Source: Myxococcus guangdongensis (GTDB lineage Bacteria; Myxococcota; Myxococcia; Myxococcales; Myxococcaceae). Taken from it: a DNA stretch of 64,000 nt. A program made the translations under genes and the position numbers. Shown one piece after another: positions 26,620 to 35,086 of the stretch. Below the pieces are notes generated by a model. The model was not told the origin of the DNA. It saw only the letters and a list, made by a program, of their open reading frames with translations, and made no database searches. Each line of letters starts with the position of its first letter. The first letter of the stretch is position 1. The stretch spans positions 558,001 through 622,000 of the forward strand of contig NZ_JAJVKW010000001.1 in assembly GCF_024198255.1 (NCBI RefSeq), given 5' to 3'.

Positions 26620-26987
26620 GCCGCGCCTCCCATGAGCCGCCTCAGGAAGCGCTCGAAGTCCGCCAACCCCAGCAGGGGCCACAGCTCCCCACGCGCCAGC
26701 ACGAAGCCTCGCAGGCTGCCTCCCGAGGCGCGCACCGCCACCAGCGGCGCGGGCAAGAGCGGATGCGCCTCCGCGTCGATTTCGAGCGCGTCCACGCCCA
26801 CCGCCCCGCCCGACGTCGCCACCAGCACGCGCGAGGCGCCCGCCGACGCGCGGAAGGCCAGACGGGCCGAGGCCGCGTCCTCCTTCCCCGGCGAGGTGAT
26901 GGAGAGCACCTCATGGGCCAGGAACGCGAGCCGATGCGGGCCCGCGTGACACAACAACATGCCCCGCACGGGGCCTGCTGGAGCCAT
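26616..26987 (-). CDS. Divergent CheW-like protein
   Basis: This 123-residue protein has the size and beta-rich pattern of CheW (LAFLAHEVLSI, LVATSGGAVGVDALEI, GFVLARGELWPLLGLADF). It lacks the usual strongly conserved VxDLR-type core, so it is a weak family member. The WPLLGLADF segment near the C terminus corresponds to the CheW strand that contacts CheA. It sits between the standard cheW and the mcp pair and is coupled to both, with three bases upstream and a GTGA overlap downstream. It could be a second adaptor or a specialised scaffold for the output branch. Confidence 0.7.
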   Translation of the reverse strand: MAPAGPVRGMLLCHAGPHRLAFLAHEVLSITSPGKEDAASARLAFRASAGASRVLVATSGGAVGVDALEIDAEAHPLLPAPLVAVRASGGSLRGFVLARGELWPLLGLADFERFLRRLMGGAA

Positions 26988-26990
26988 GAC

Positions 26991-27425
26991 TCAGGCGCCC
27001 TGACTGAGGTGGTCGAAGAGCCCTTCGGGGTCGATGACGGCCACATCCCGGGGACCGCTCTTGGCGGGGCCTCTCAGGTGGACCTGGACGCCCGCGGACC
27101 CCAGGGGCTCGAGCGTGCCCGTCACCGGGGAGACGCCCGCCACATGGGTCGCCGTCAGGGCGAGGGTGCCGCGCGGCAGCCGTACCAGGACGGCCCGCCG
27201 CGACGACTGGCTGGCTCCGCCCACCAAGAGGCCCATGTCCACCACCGGGATGACCTCTCCTCGGTGGGCGAACACACCCAGCAGGTGGGCTGGAGCGCCC
27301 GGTACCCGCGTGAGCTCGGGGAAGGTGACGACCTCCGCCGCGCTGTCCGCGGGTACCGCGTACCAGCTGCTACCGCAGGCGAAGACGAGATAGGACTGAC
27401 GCGCTTCCGGCTCGTGGACGGCCAT
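26991..27425 (-). CDS. cheW: CheW adaptor protein
   Basis: This 144-residue CheW domain has the recognisable pattern SYLVFACGSSWYAVPA, then LTRVPGAPAHLLGVFAHRGEVIPVVDMGLLVGG. Its GEVIPVVDM segment is the classical G-x-x-x-P-v-x-D core. It couples the MCPs to CheA at the membrane. It lies 27 bases after crdB and three bases before the CheW-like gene. The C terminus extends beyond the minimal fold. Confidence 0.88.
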   Translation of the reverse strand: MAVHEPEARQSYLVFACGSSWYAVPADSAAEVVTFPELTRVPGAPAHLLGVFAHRGEVIPVVDMGLLVGGASQSSRRAVLVRLPRGTLALTATHVAGVSPVTGTLEPLGSAGVQVHLRGPAKSGPRDVAVIDPEGLFDHLSQGA

Positions 27426-27452
27426 GTGGCGCGAAGCCTACCTCAGCCCCCA

Positions 27453-28205
27453 CTAGCGCTGGAACTCAACCCGGCGGTTCTCGCTCCACGCCTCTTCGGA
27501 GGAGGCGTTGTTCACCGGGCGGGTCTCACCGTAACCCACCGTCGTGACGGTGTTGGACTTGATGCCCAGGTCCGTCAGGTAGCGCTTGACGGCCGCCGCG
27601 CGGCGGTTGGAGAGCTGGAGGTTGTACTCCTCCGTGCCGCGCTCGTCGGCGTGGCCCGCCAGCGTGAGCTTGCCGCCCGGGCTGGTCTTCAGGCAGTTGG
27701 CCAGGTCCGACAGGCGCTGCTGGGCGCTGGAGTCCAGCGAGGACTCGTTGAAGCCGAAACGGATGGGGCTCCAGTCGCACTTGTCCGCGGAGGCCGTCAC
27801 GCAGCGGCCGGCGCTGCACTCCTGGCCGTCACCGCAGTCCGAGTTGGACGCGCAGGTGTCCGTGGGGACCTGGCAGCGGCCCGCCTGGCACTTGCCACCG
27901 GAGGGGCACGCCGAGTCGTCCTTGCACTGGGCCTCGGCGCACTTGCCGGCCTCGCAGATGCGGCCGTCACCGCACTGGTTGTCGACGGTGCACTCGGGCG
28001 GCTTGGGGGCGCACTTGTTGCCCTGGCAGGAGAAGCCCTCCTTGCAGTTGGCGTCGGTCGCGCACTCCTGGCACGTGCCCTGGACACAGACCTCGCCCTT
28101 CTCGGAGCAGGTCGAGTCGTCCTTGCAGTTGGGGTAGCTGGGGGGGCAGCCGGTCAGCACGGCCATGGCGAGGCCGAGACCCGCCCACAGAGAAATCCGA
28201 CGCAT
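27453..28205 (-). CDS. crdB: Cys-rich OmpA-like lipoprotein, CrdB homologue
   Basis: This 250-residue lipoprotein has lipobox VLTGC. A region of about 120 residues follows with repeated Cys-containing units (CKDDSTCS, CATDANCK, CTVDNQCGDGRIC, CASNSDCGDGQEC). Five or six short disulfide knots likely form a stalk. The C-terminal OmpA/Pal peptidoglycan-binding domain shows LAGHADERGTEEYNLQLSNR and VGYGETRP. It heads the chemosensory operon. In M. xanthus the Che3 cluster carries a similar envelope protein, CrdB, and I assign it by gene order. The ATG at 28205 is preferred over 28208, because GGGAGGA ends only one base from the latter. Confidence 0.85.
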   Translation of the reverse strand: MRRISLWAGLGLAMAVLTGCPPSYPNCKDDSTCSEKGEVCVQGTCQECATDANCKEGFSCQGNKCAPKPPECTVDNQCGDGRICEAGKCAEAQCKDDSACPSGGKCQAGRCQVPTDTCASNSDCGDGQECSAGRCVTASADKCDWSPIRFGFNESSLDSSAQQRLSDLANCLKTSPGGKLTLAGHADERGTEEYNLQLSNRRAAAVKRYLTDLGIKSNTVTTVGYGETRPVNNASSEEAWSENRRVEFQR

Positions 28206-28425
28206 CATTCCTCCCGAAATCATTGAAACGAAAGAAGCACCCGCATGGGACGGGTATTGGGGTCGCGTGTAGTCTCAGTCGCCGGGGTGAGTCAAAGCTT
28301 TTGTCCCTTTCGAGACACCCCGCCCGCGCCCCGAAACCCTTGAATGTCCAAATATTTTCCGTGAGATTGTCCCTGTTCCCCGGGAGCGGCCGCGTGACGT
28401 GGTCCCCGGGCCGGGAGCGCCCCGC
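28206..28425. promoter_or_regulatory. Divergent crdB/crdA promoter region
   Basis: This 220-base spacer includes an unusually AT-rich stretch near 28340-28370. A -35-like TTGACT for crdB lies on the minus strand at 28290-28295, but the matching -10 is poor. No GG-N10-GC sigma54 site is seen. Confidence 0.4.
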
Positions 28426-29910
28426 ATGCCCGCATCCGTGCTCATCGTCGATGACGAGAAGAACATCCTGCTGACCCTGAGCCAGTCGTTGCAGCTTGCC
28501 GGATATCAGACACATCTGGCGGCCAGCGGGCAGGTGGCGCTCGACGTGGTGAGCGCGCGGCCGGTGGACGCGGTGTTGATGGACGTGAAGATGCCGGACA
28601 TGGATGGGCTGACGGCGCTGGCCCGGCTCACGGAGCTTCGTCCCGAGCTGCCCGTCATCATGATGTCGGGGCACGGCACCATCGACACGGCGGTGAAGGC
28701 GACGCAGCTGGGGGCGCGCGACTTCCTGGAGAAGCCCATCGCGCGGGAGCGGCTGCTGGTCGCGCTGCGCAACGTGCTCAAGCACCAGGCGGCGATGGAG
28801 GAGCTGCGCGAGTTGCGCGAGCAGCTGGGGCGCTACGACATGGTGGGCAGCGGGCCGGCCATGCAGCGCATCTTCTCGCTCATCCAGCGCACGGCGCCGT
28901 CCGAGGGGCGGGTGCTCATCACCGGAGAGAACGGCACCGGCAAGGAGCTCATCGCCCGGGCGCTGCACCAGAACTCGCGGCGCAAGGCCTCGCCGTTCGT
29001 GAAGCTCAACTGCGCGGCGGTGCCGCACGAGCTCATCGAGAGCGAGCTGTTCGGCCACGAGAAGGGCGCCTTCACGGGGGCGGTGAGCGTGCGCCGCGGC
29101 AAGTTCGAGCTGGCGCACGAGGGGACGCTGTTCCTCGACGAGATTGGCGACATGCCGCCCGCCATGCAGGCCAAGCTCCTCAGGGTGCTCCAGGAAGGAG
29201 AGCTGGAGCGGGTGGGCGGCGCGGAGACGCTCAAGGTGGACGTGCGCGTCATCGCCGCGACGAACAAGAACCTGGAGCAGGAGATTGCCGCCGGGCGCTT
29301 CCGCGAGGATTTGTACTACCGCATCAACGTCGTGCAGATTCACTCGCCGCCCCTGCGCGAGCGGCGCGAGGACCTGCCGGACCTCATCGGCACCTTCCTG
29401 CGCGAGGCCTGCGCGAAGAACGGCCGGCGCCCGCTGACCTTGTCCCCGGACGCGCTGGCGGTGATGAGCGCCTACGACTACCCCGGCAACGTGCGCGAGC
29501 TGCGCAACCTGGTCGAGCGGCTGGCCATCCTGTGCGAGGGTCCTGTCGTCACGCGCACGGACGCGCTGGAGCTCCTGCCCCGAGGACGCGGCGCAGTGCC
29601 GCCTCCGGTGGAGCAGGTGGCCGCGCCGGCGCCGTCGGTGGACTCCGCGGTGGTGGCCGCCGCGAGCACGCCCGCGCCCGCGCTGATGGCGCCGCCTCCC
29701 CCGTCGGCGCCCGTGGTGGGCTTCCGGCCCCGCGCGGACAAGACCTTCCGCGAGCAGGTGGAGGACGCCGAACGGGAGATCATCCTCTACGTCCTGGCCC
29801 ATACCCATGACAACGTCACGGAGGCCGCCCGGCTCCTGGACCTGGAGCGCGGTCATTTCTATAAGAAAATGAAGGCATTGGGCCTCCGGCGCGGCCAATC
29901 CGAGACGTAA
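28426..29910 (+). CDS. crdA: NtrC-family sigma54-dependent response regulator, CrdA homologue
   Basis: This 494-residue protein has a receiver (phospho-acceptor Asp53). A complete AAA+ sigma54-activating domain follows: Walker A GENGTGKE, the GAFTGA loop, Walker B LFLDEIG. A Pro/Ala linker leads to a Fis-type HTH ([21 protein letters not shown]). It activates sigma54 promoters on phosphorylation. Divergent placement next to the chemosensory operon matches crdA of M. xanthus, which together with kinase CrdS is controlled by Che3 and times development. No CrdS-like kinase is in the window. The start is the ATG after GGGAG; the earlier in-frame GTG/ATG at 28399 is less likely. A hairpin terminator follows. 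Confidence 0.92.
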   Translation: MPASVLIVDDEKNILLTLSQSLQLAGYQTHLAASGQVALDVVSARPVDAVLMDVKMPDMDGLTALARLTELRPELPVIMMSGHGTIDTAVKATQLGARDFLEKPIARERLLVALRNVLKHQAAMEELRELREQLGRYDMVGSGPAMQRIFSLIQRTAPSEGRVLITGENGTGKELIARALHQNSRRKASPFVKLNCAAVPHELIESELFGHEKGAFTGAVSVRRGKFELAHEGTLFLDEIGDMPPAMQAKLLRVLQEGELERVGGAETLKVDVRVIAATNKNLEQEIAAGRFREDLYYRINVVQIHSPPLRERREDLPDLIGTFLREACAKNGRRPLTLSPDALAVMSAYDYPGNVRELRNLVERLAILCEGPVVTRTDALELLPRGRGAVPPPVEQVAAPAPSVDSAVVAAASTPAPALMAPPPPSAPVVGFRPRADKTFREQVEDAEREIILYVLAHTHDNVTEAARLLDLERGHFYKKMKALGLRRGQSET

Positions 29911-29927
29911 TCCCGTGTCGTCATCCG

Positions 29928-29953
29928 TGTTTCAGCGCCGCCAGGCTGAAACA
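29928..29953. terminator. Bidirectional hairpin between crdA and the LuxR gene
   Basis: Perfect 9-bp arms TGTTTCAGC and GCTGAAACA with an eight-base loop, followed on the plus strand by TTTCC, lie 17 bases after the crdA stop in a convergent spacer. Confidence 0.7.
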
Positions 29954-29973
29954 TTTCCAGGCACGGTGTTGTT

Positions 29974-31071
29974 TCACGCCCCACGCGCGACGCCCTGGGG
30001 CAGCGGCCCCGCGGACATGCCCACCAGTTGGGCGATGAACTCGCGCCGGCTGCGGACCTTGGCCTTGGTGAAGATGGCCTTCAGGTGGTCCTGCACGGTC
30101 GCCGGGGTGATGACCAGTCGCCGGGAGATGGTGTCCGTGGTGTGCCCCTGGGTCACCAGGATGGCCACATCCTGCTCCCGGGCGGTGAGCCCCAGGCTCA
30201 TCAGCGCCATGGGCAGCACCTCCGCGGGCGTGGCGGGCGCCACGACAATCGCGACCTGCCCGTCCGGCCGCCCCTCCAGGAGGGAGGCATGCAACGTGAG
30301 CCACTGTCCGGCGCGCGTCCTCACCCTGGAACGGGATGGCACGTCCTTGCGCCCCGCCGCGCCCAGGCCCCGGGCATGCTCGGCCACGGTGATGACGCCG
30401 GACGGAACGCCCGTGGACGACGGTGACGTCTCCGCGAGCTCCGCCAACACGGCCTCCGCCCTCGGGTCCGCCGACATCAACTGCCCCCGGGGCCCCAGCA
30501 CCGCGATGCCCGGCAGGGGCTGCCCGTCCCCCTTCGGCACCGTGCCCTGGTACGAGCGCCACAACATCTGCCCGATGTGCGCGGAGAAGCGCTCCATCAT
30601 CCCCAGCTCGCGCTCCGTGTAAGGCCCCCGGTCCGTCGCCCGGAGGAACGTCGCCGCGCCCCAGCAGCCCGACGACAAGTCGAAGTTGACCCGAAGCTCG
30701 TCCCCGAAGCCGAAGGGCGCGATGAGCTCGCGGTAACGCGCGCTCTCGTCGAGCTTCTCCCCCGCCGCCCGCCGCAGCGAGCCCACCCGCTGACCGGACG
30801 CCCGCAACCCCGCGAACGTCAACGGCTCCGGCGCCCACAGCTCCAGATACGCCGCCCGCTCGAAGCCTCGCGGGTCCAGGTTCTCCATCACCGTCGACGT
30901 CACCAGCCCCGTCGCGGGGTCCGTGCCGTGCCAACAACTCGCATCCACGCCCAAGGGCTCTCGAAGCAAGACATTCAGCCGCGTGAACAGTTCTCCCAAG
31001 GGAAGCTCGGCGTCGGACAGCTCACGCAAGGCCCCCAACAACGCTCGCTCCATCCGGGAACGCGTCACCAT
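29974..31071 (-). CDS. LuxR-type regulator with GAF/PAS-like sensor region
   Basis: This 365-residue protein ends in a LuxR/GerE helix-turn-helix (LTAREQDVAILVTQGHTTDT, then ISRRLVITPATVQDHLKAIF). The N-terminal 170 residues look GAF-like (VDASCWHGTDPATGLVTST and the later LRVNFDLSSGCWGAATFLR). A short PAS-like segment follows (GIAVLGPRGQLMSADPRAEAVL). There is no receiver domain, so it probably senses a small molecule. The same GAF plus LuxR plan is common in actinobacterial and myxobacterial genomes. It is divergent from the lectin-like gene, with which it shares a 110-base spacer. Confidence 0.85.
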   Translation of the reverse strand: MVTRSRMERALLGALRELSDAELPLGELFTRLNVLLREPLGVDASCWHGTDPATGLVTSTVMENLDPRGFERAAYLELWAPEPLTFAGLRASGQRVGSLRRAAGEKLDESARYRELIAPFGFGDELRVNFDLSSGCWGAATFLRATDRGPYTERELGMMERFSAHIGQMLWRSYQGTVPKGDGQPLPGIAVLGPRGQLMSADPRAEAVLAELAETSPSSTGVPSGVITVAEHARGLGAAGRKDVPSRSRVRTRAGQWLTLHASLLEGRPDGQVAIVVAPATPAEVLPMALMSLGLTAREQDVAILVTQGHTTDTISRRLVITPATVQDHLKAIFTKAKVRSRREFIAQLVGMSAGPLPQGVARGA

Positions 31072-31181
31072 TCCCTGACTCTATCCAGACTAGACACTAA
31101 TTCCCCACATTCCTGGGATAGACGCGCCCGGCGGGTCCAACGCACCCTGTCGGCAATCCCTGTCCCTCGTGTGGAGGAACC

Positions 31182-31931
31182 GTGCGCAATCCCCCCCATG
31201 GTCGCGTGACGACTCGCGTCATCGCCCGGAGTGTGGCTTTGGCGCTCTGCGCATCCGTCCCCGCGGAGGTCCGGCCCCTGACAGTCCTTCATCAACAACA
31301 ACAGCAATACTGCCTGAAGACAGGCAGGGGAAACCCTGGTGGCCATGTCAGCGCCGCGCCTTGCCATGGCCCCGCGCTCGACTGGGAATTCGAAGCGGTG
31401 CGGGGAGTCCTCGCCCGCAGGGAGCGCATCCGGGATGGCAGTTTCTGTCTGGGCGCTCGCGGGCGACATCTGGTCTCCGCGCGGTGTGATGACAGCCTGG
31501 AGCAGCAATGGGTCGTCACCCCGTTCGAGGTGCCCGGCGCCGCCCCGCCTCCAGGGTTCCGGGGCATCCGCCTGAAGAGCGCCGCGACGGGGGGATGCGT
31601 GGAGGGGGCGCCGGAGCCCGTGGGCGGGGCTCGCATCCGCCTGCACCCGGAATGTCTGCCCCAGCCCTCACAGCAATGGAATGTCCATCGCTCGGTGTTC
31701 GAGCGGCTCCTCATGCAAACCCCTCCCGAGGCCGCTCGCGCCCCTCAACGACGGCCCCGGGCGTCTGGCGATACCGAGCGCCTCCACTTCTACTCGGACG
31801 AGAGCCGCACCCTCCTGGTGGGATGGCGCGACAGGGATTGTCTGGGTGCCCAGACGTCCTGGGGCGTGTCATCCCCCCATGAGACGCGGGTCTCCACCTC
31901 CTGCCCGGGCGAGGCAGGAGGCCTGGAGTGA
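31182..31931 (+). CDS. Secreted ricin-type beta-trefoil (QxW) protein
   Basis: This 249-residue protein has a short N-terminal hydrophobic stretch (VIARSVALALCASVPA), a probable signal peptide. It then shows three repeats with the trefoil pattern QYCLKTG ending LDWEF, SFCLGA ending LEQQWVV, and GGCVEGA ending PSQQWNV. These Cys-plus-QxW units form sugar-binding ricin B-type lobes. The last 70 residues are less conserved. The GTG start at 31182 follows GGAGGA by a few bases. It likely binds extracellular glycans; no enzyme domain is attached. It stops four bases before the convergent lipoprotein gene. Confidence 0.7.
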   Translation: MRNPPHGRVTTRVIARSVALALCASVPAEVRPLTVLHQQQQQYCLKTGRGNPGGHVSAAPCHGPALDWEFEAVRGVLARRERIRDGSFCLGARGRHLVSARCDDSLEQQWVVTPFEVPGAAPPPGFRGIRLKSAATGGCVEGAPEPVGGARIRLHPECLPQPSQQWNVHRSVFERLLMQTPPEAARAPQRRPRASGDTERLHFYSDESRTLLVGWRDRDCLGAQTSWGVSSPHETRVSTSCPGEAGGLE

Positions 31932-31935
31932 CGGC

Positions 31936-33348
31936 TCAGAGCGGGTCGGCCGTCGCGCAGCTCGGCGAGGCGCTCTCCGCCACCTGGCGCGTCAACGACT
32001 TGCGGCTCGCGTCGGTGAACGGGGACACGCCCATCACCAGGCACGTCCGGTAGAGCAGCGCCTTGCTCGCGGGGAAGGCATTGATGGCCGTGCTGAAGTC
32101 GTTGTTGAAGTACACCGAGGTGAACGCCGAGCCGTAGAACGGGCTGGAGCCCCAGGCGAACTTCTTGCCCGTCACGCCCGTCGCCGCGTTGAGCCCGCTG
32201 TACTGCGCGGACTGGAACGGCCACTCGCCCGCGGAGAAGCCGTCGCTCAGCAGCGCCCGCCCCGTCGCGGCCTTCGTCGAGCCATTGTTGGTGCTGTAGC
32301 CGCCGTAGACCAGCCCCGCGTCCTGGCCCAGCTTCAGCTCGAACAGGCCCAGCTCGTACAACACCCCCGTGCCCGAGTGCCGCGCGATGAGCGCGTGGTA
32401 CTTGCGCGTGGTGCCGATGGGCTCGTTCCACGTCCAGTTCGCCTGGGTGGTCAGCGCGCCCGCCACGGGCGCCTGCGTGGTGAAGTGGTTGCGCGTGTCG
32501 CCCCACTGCACGTTGCTCAGCGACGCCTGCGTGTCCGCGTCCGCGAACTCGACGACGCCGTAGGGGCCTCGCATGTCGAACGAGAGCTGTCCCGCCGTCG
32601 CCTCACCCAGGTCCAACCGGGTGTCCAGGCGCGGGAAGTCGACGCCCTTCTGGAAGACCCAGCGAAGGGTGAGCGGCACCATGAACTTCTGGTGGGACGC
32701 GGCGGCGGCTGGCGTCGCCGCGGTGACGTCCGCCATGGCCGCCCGCGTTCCCCACTTCGGATAGGTCGTCGTGAAGGTGTGGCTGGCGGTGGTGCTCGCC
32801 GGCAGGATGGCCGAGTGCGCACCCTGCACCGGGAAGCCATACCCCAGCGGCGAGTCGTCCTCGTCGTGCAGCCCCGCGATGGTGCCGGACGCGCCGTTGT
32901 CGAACTGGCGGTACAGCTCGTGCCCCACGAAGTAGCCGAAGCCACGCTCGCCGCCGCCCGTGCCATCCACCGTCACCGTGCGCCAGTCGGCGCCCGCGGC
33001 GACCTGGTAGGTCATCTGGACCGCGTACCCGCCGTTGCCCGCGGCGGTCTGCCGCTTCAGCGACAGCGTCCTCGGGCGCCCCTTCGAGTCCGTCCACGTG
33101 TAGCGGTCCACGTCGATTCCACCCACCACGGTGGACTCACGCGAGACGCCGTCGCCCTGCTCGAAGGAGGGCACCTCGGGCCCCGCGTCCGGAGTCCCCG
33201 CATCCGGCGTCCCCGCGTCACCACCGGCATCCGGGAGGCCCGCGTCCTGGACGCCCGCGTCGTCCTTCGAGTCACTGGAGCCGCAGGCACACAGACACAG
33301 CGCCGTCGCCAGGAGCGTCACCTCGAGCCATCGCTGATTCATTCGCAT
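31936..33348 (-). CDS. Large lipoprotein with DAG-repeat linker
   Basis: This 470-residue protein has lipobox LCAC. A linker of about 35 residues built of D-A-G, P-D-A-G and T-P-D-A-G units follows. The remainder has the look of a large beta-sandwich hydrolase or lyase fold (GERGFGYFVGHELYRQF, QGAHSAILPAS, FDMRGPYGVVEFADAD). I do not recognise a family; polysaccharide lyase-like or glycoside-binding proteins are possible. Two clear features are a Gly/Ser/Thr-rich composition and an unusually even beta pattern. It is cell-surface or periplasmic. Function unknown. Confidence 0.75.
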   Translation of the reverse strand: MRMNQRWLEVTLLATALCLCACGSSDSKDDAGVQDAGLPDAGGDAGTPDAGTPDAGPEVPSFEQGDGVSRESTVVGGIDVDRYTWTDSKGRPRTLSLKRQTAAGNGGYAVQMTYQVAAGADWRTVTVDGTGGGERGFGYFVGHELYRQFDNGASGTIAGLHDEDDSPLGYGFPVQGAHSAILPASTTASHTFTTTYPKWGTRAAMADVTAATPAAAASHQKFMVPLTLRWVFQKGVDFPRLDTRLDLGEATAGQLSFDMRGPYGVVEFADADTQASLSNVQWGDTRNHFTTQAPVAGALTTQANWTWNEPIGTTRKYHALIARHSGTGVLYELGLFELKLGQDAGLVYGGYSTNNGSTKAATGRALLSDGFSAGEWPFQSAQYSGLNAATGVTGKKFAWGSSPFYGSAFTSVYFNNDFSTAINAFPASKALLYRTCLVMGVSPFTDASRKSLTRQVAESASPSCATADPL

Positions 33349-33578
33349 GCGTCGCGGTTATCACGCCTCGCGGGGCGTCGATATCGGTCGGCAGAGACGT
33401 GAAGAAATACACACAGCGCCCGAAGGAATCTCGCCCTCGACGTTGCGCGCGGCGCCGGGGCGCCTTCATCCAGACATGCTGAAGGTTTCCGCTCGGGGTC
33501 AGCTGACAGCGAACCCCGCCGCGATGCCCTATCCTCGCGAGGGCAACACCCACCGGAGACGGAGTTCCAGGAGGACGC

Positions 33579-33848
33579 ATGCGAGGCATTCTCGGAGGAC
33601 TGCTGGCGGCGGCGCTGCTGATGGGCTGTGGTGGAAGCGAGGCCGACACGGACACGCCCCCGCCCGAGACCCAGGGCGGAGGAGTCACCGCGTCGGCGCT
33701 GTGCACCAGCGCCTACCTCACCAAGTACTACAACAAGACGTACACGGAGGTGCTCGGCACGCTGACGTGTGTCTGTGGCGCGGCGCCCGTCTTCGAGGGC
33801 AACCTGACGCCCTACCCCAAGACCTACAACCAGAGCGCCTGTCCCTGA
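33579..33848 (+). CDS. Small lipoprotein of unknown function
   Basis: This 89-residue protein has lipobox LMGC (Cys17) and an acidic, Pro-rich linker. A compact tail with three Cys follows ([31 protein letters not shown], and CP at the end). The ribosome site is GGAGGA just before the ATG. A strong hairpin terminator lies ten bases after the stop, so it is a single-gene transcript. No family is recognised; the Tyr-rich core suggests a small folded domain held by disulfides. Confidence 0.7.
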   Translation: MRGILGGLLAAALLMGCGGSEADTDTPPPETQGGGVTASALCTSAYLTKYYNKTYTEVLGTLTCVCGAAPVFEGNLTPYPKTYNQSACP

Positions 33849-33858
33849 ACGAGGCCCG

Positions 33859-33885
33859 CTCCCGTCCGGGCCTTCCGGACGGGAG
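33859..33885 (+). terminator. Hairpin terminator of the small lipoprotein gene
   Basis: Perfect 11-bp arms CTCCCGTCCGG and CCGGACGGGAG enclose a five-base loop. There is no long T-run, so it is probably a strong-stem or Rho-assisted terminator. Confidence 0.65.
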
Positions 33886-33983
33886 TGACTCGACGCCACT
33901 CCTGGTGAAGCCAGACATGGCGCGAAACGCACACACACCTGTTGCCCTCGCGGCCTCGACTGACGTGTGATGGCAAGTCGCCC

Positions 33984-34751
33984 ATGACCTCCGCACTGCT
34001 CCGAACGCTGACGCTCTGCTGTCTGGTGTCCACGGCCTGTTCCAAGGAGGGTCCCGCCGGCCCGCCCGGTCCACAAGGCCCCCAAGGGCCCGCTGGAGGT
34101 CCCATGGGTCCACAGGGGCCTGTCGGCTCCACGGGTCCCACCGGACCACAGGGCCCCGCCGGCGCCACGGGCTCAATCGGTCCACAAGGTCCTGTCGGGG
34201 CCACCGGTGCGCAGGGCCTCACGGGTCCGCAGGGTGTCACGGGCCCCACCGGCCCGCAGGGCCTCACGGGGGCGATGGGCCCGACCGGCCCCAAGGGAGA
34301 GACGGGCGCCTCCGGGCCTCCAGGCCCCGCGACCCGGACCATGCGCGTCCACGACGCCACGGGCCGCTTCGTCAGCAACGACACCCTCTTCGCGGACGCC
34401 CAGGGCCTCGTCTGGTCCGTGGACATCGAGACCGGCAGGTCCAAGCCCGTCTTCCAGGACGTCTCGAGCTACTTCGAGACCAGCGATTGCACGGGCGAGG
34501 CATTCCTCGGGGGCACCTTCCCTCCCCGCTACGTCTTCACTCTCGCCGGGGACCCGACCTTCCGCCGACGCCCCGACACCCAGATGCGCGCGCTCCGTCA
34601 GTTCAAGTCCTTCTTTTCGGAGGGGCGCTGCCGGACCACCCAGTTCGAGAGCCATGGCCTCCCCCTGTCCAACACCGTGCCGGACAGCCCCGTCTCCCCG
34701 CCGACGCACACGGACGGCTTCACGCCGCCCTTCCACTACGAATTCGACTGA
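33984..34751 (+). CDS. Collagen-like lipoprotein
   Basis: This 255-residue protein has lipobox VSTAC (Cys19). About 30 Gly-X-Y triplets follow (residues 23-114) in the GPQ, GPT, GAT and GPA style of bacterial collagens. There is one register break near GGPMGP. A globular domain of about 140 residues follows ([32 protein letters not shown]). The triplet tract has repetitive, low-entropy codons, a sign of slippage growth. It probably trimerises on the cell surface with the C-terminal domain as head. The start is ATG 33984; the ribosome site is weak. Confidence 0.85.
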   Translation: MTSALLRTLTLCCLVSTACSKEGPAGPPGPQGPQGPAGGPMGPQGPVGSTGPTGPQGPAGATGSIGPQGPVGATGAQGLTGPQGVTGPTGPQGLTGAMGPTGPKGETGASGPPGPATRTMRVHDATGRFVSNDTLFADAQGLVWSVDIETGRSKPVFQDVSSYFETSDCTGEAFLGGTFPPRYVFTLAGDPTFRRRPDTQMRALRQFKSFFSEGRCRTTQFESHGLPLSNTVPDSPVSPPTHTDGFTPPFHYEFD

Positions 34752-34777
34752 AGCCACCCGCTCGGAGCCACCCCGAC

Positions 34778-35086
34778 TCACGGCACTCCGAGCAGCCGCA
34801 GTCCCGCCGCACTCGCCGCCGCGGCAATCACCACCCCGATGAAGGGCAAACGCAGGCACGCGAGCACCGCGCCGACGAGCACCCCCGCCGGCCGGGCCCA
34901 CCCGGCGAAGCCCCCCTGAACCAGCAGCGTCGAGGTGGCCACGAGCGCCGCCAGCATCGCGATGGTCGCCAGCGCCATCCGCTCCTGGACCCGTGCCGAC
35001 AGCTTCAGCCGCTCGCTCAACAGCGGCCCCGCCACGCGGAAGCCATACGTCCCCAGGGCCAGCACCAGAATCGGCAGCAAGGTCAT
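34778..35086 (-). CDS. azlD: AzlD-family membrane protein
   Basis: This 102-residue protein has three or four hydrophobic helices (LPILVLALGTYGFRVAGPLL; MALATIAMLAALVATSTLLV; VLVGAVLACLRLPFIGVVIA). It is the small partner of AzlC in branched-chain amino acid export. The ATG overlaps the stop of azlC by four bases (ATGA). The open frame continues far upstream but overlaps azlC and is not coding. Together they form the two-part exporter. Confidence 0.85.
   Translation of the reverse strand: MTLLPILVLALGTYGFRVAGPLLSERLKLSARVQERMALATIAMLAALVATSTLLVQGGFAGWARPAGVLVGAVLACLRLPFIGVVIAAAASAAGLRLLGVP

Noticed and set aside
27967-29898. Open minus-strand frame of 643 codons opposite crdA
   Set aside because: Antisense to a complete NtrC-type protein and overlapping crdB in another frame.
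33984-34330. A tandem DNA repeat or CRISPR-like array
   Set aside because: The periodicity is nine bases, following Gly-X-Y codons; there are no spacers or conserved direct repeats.
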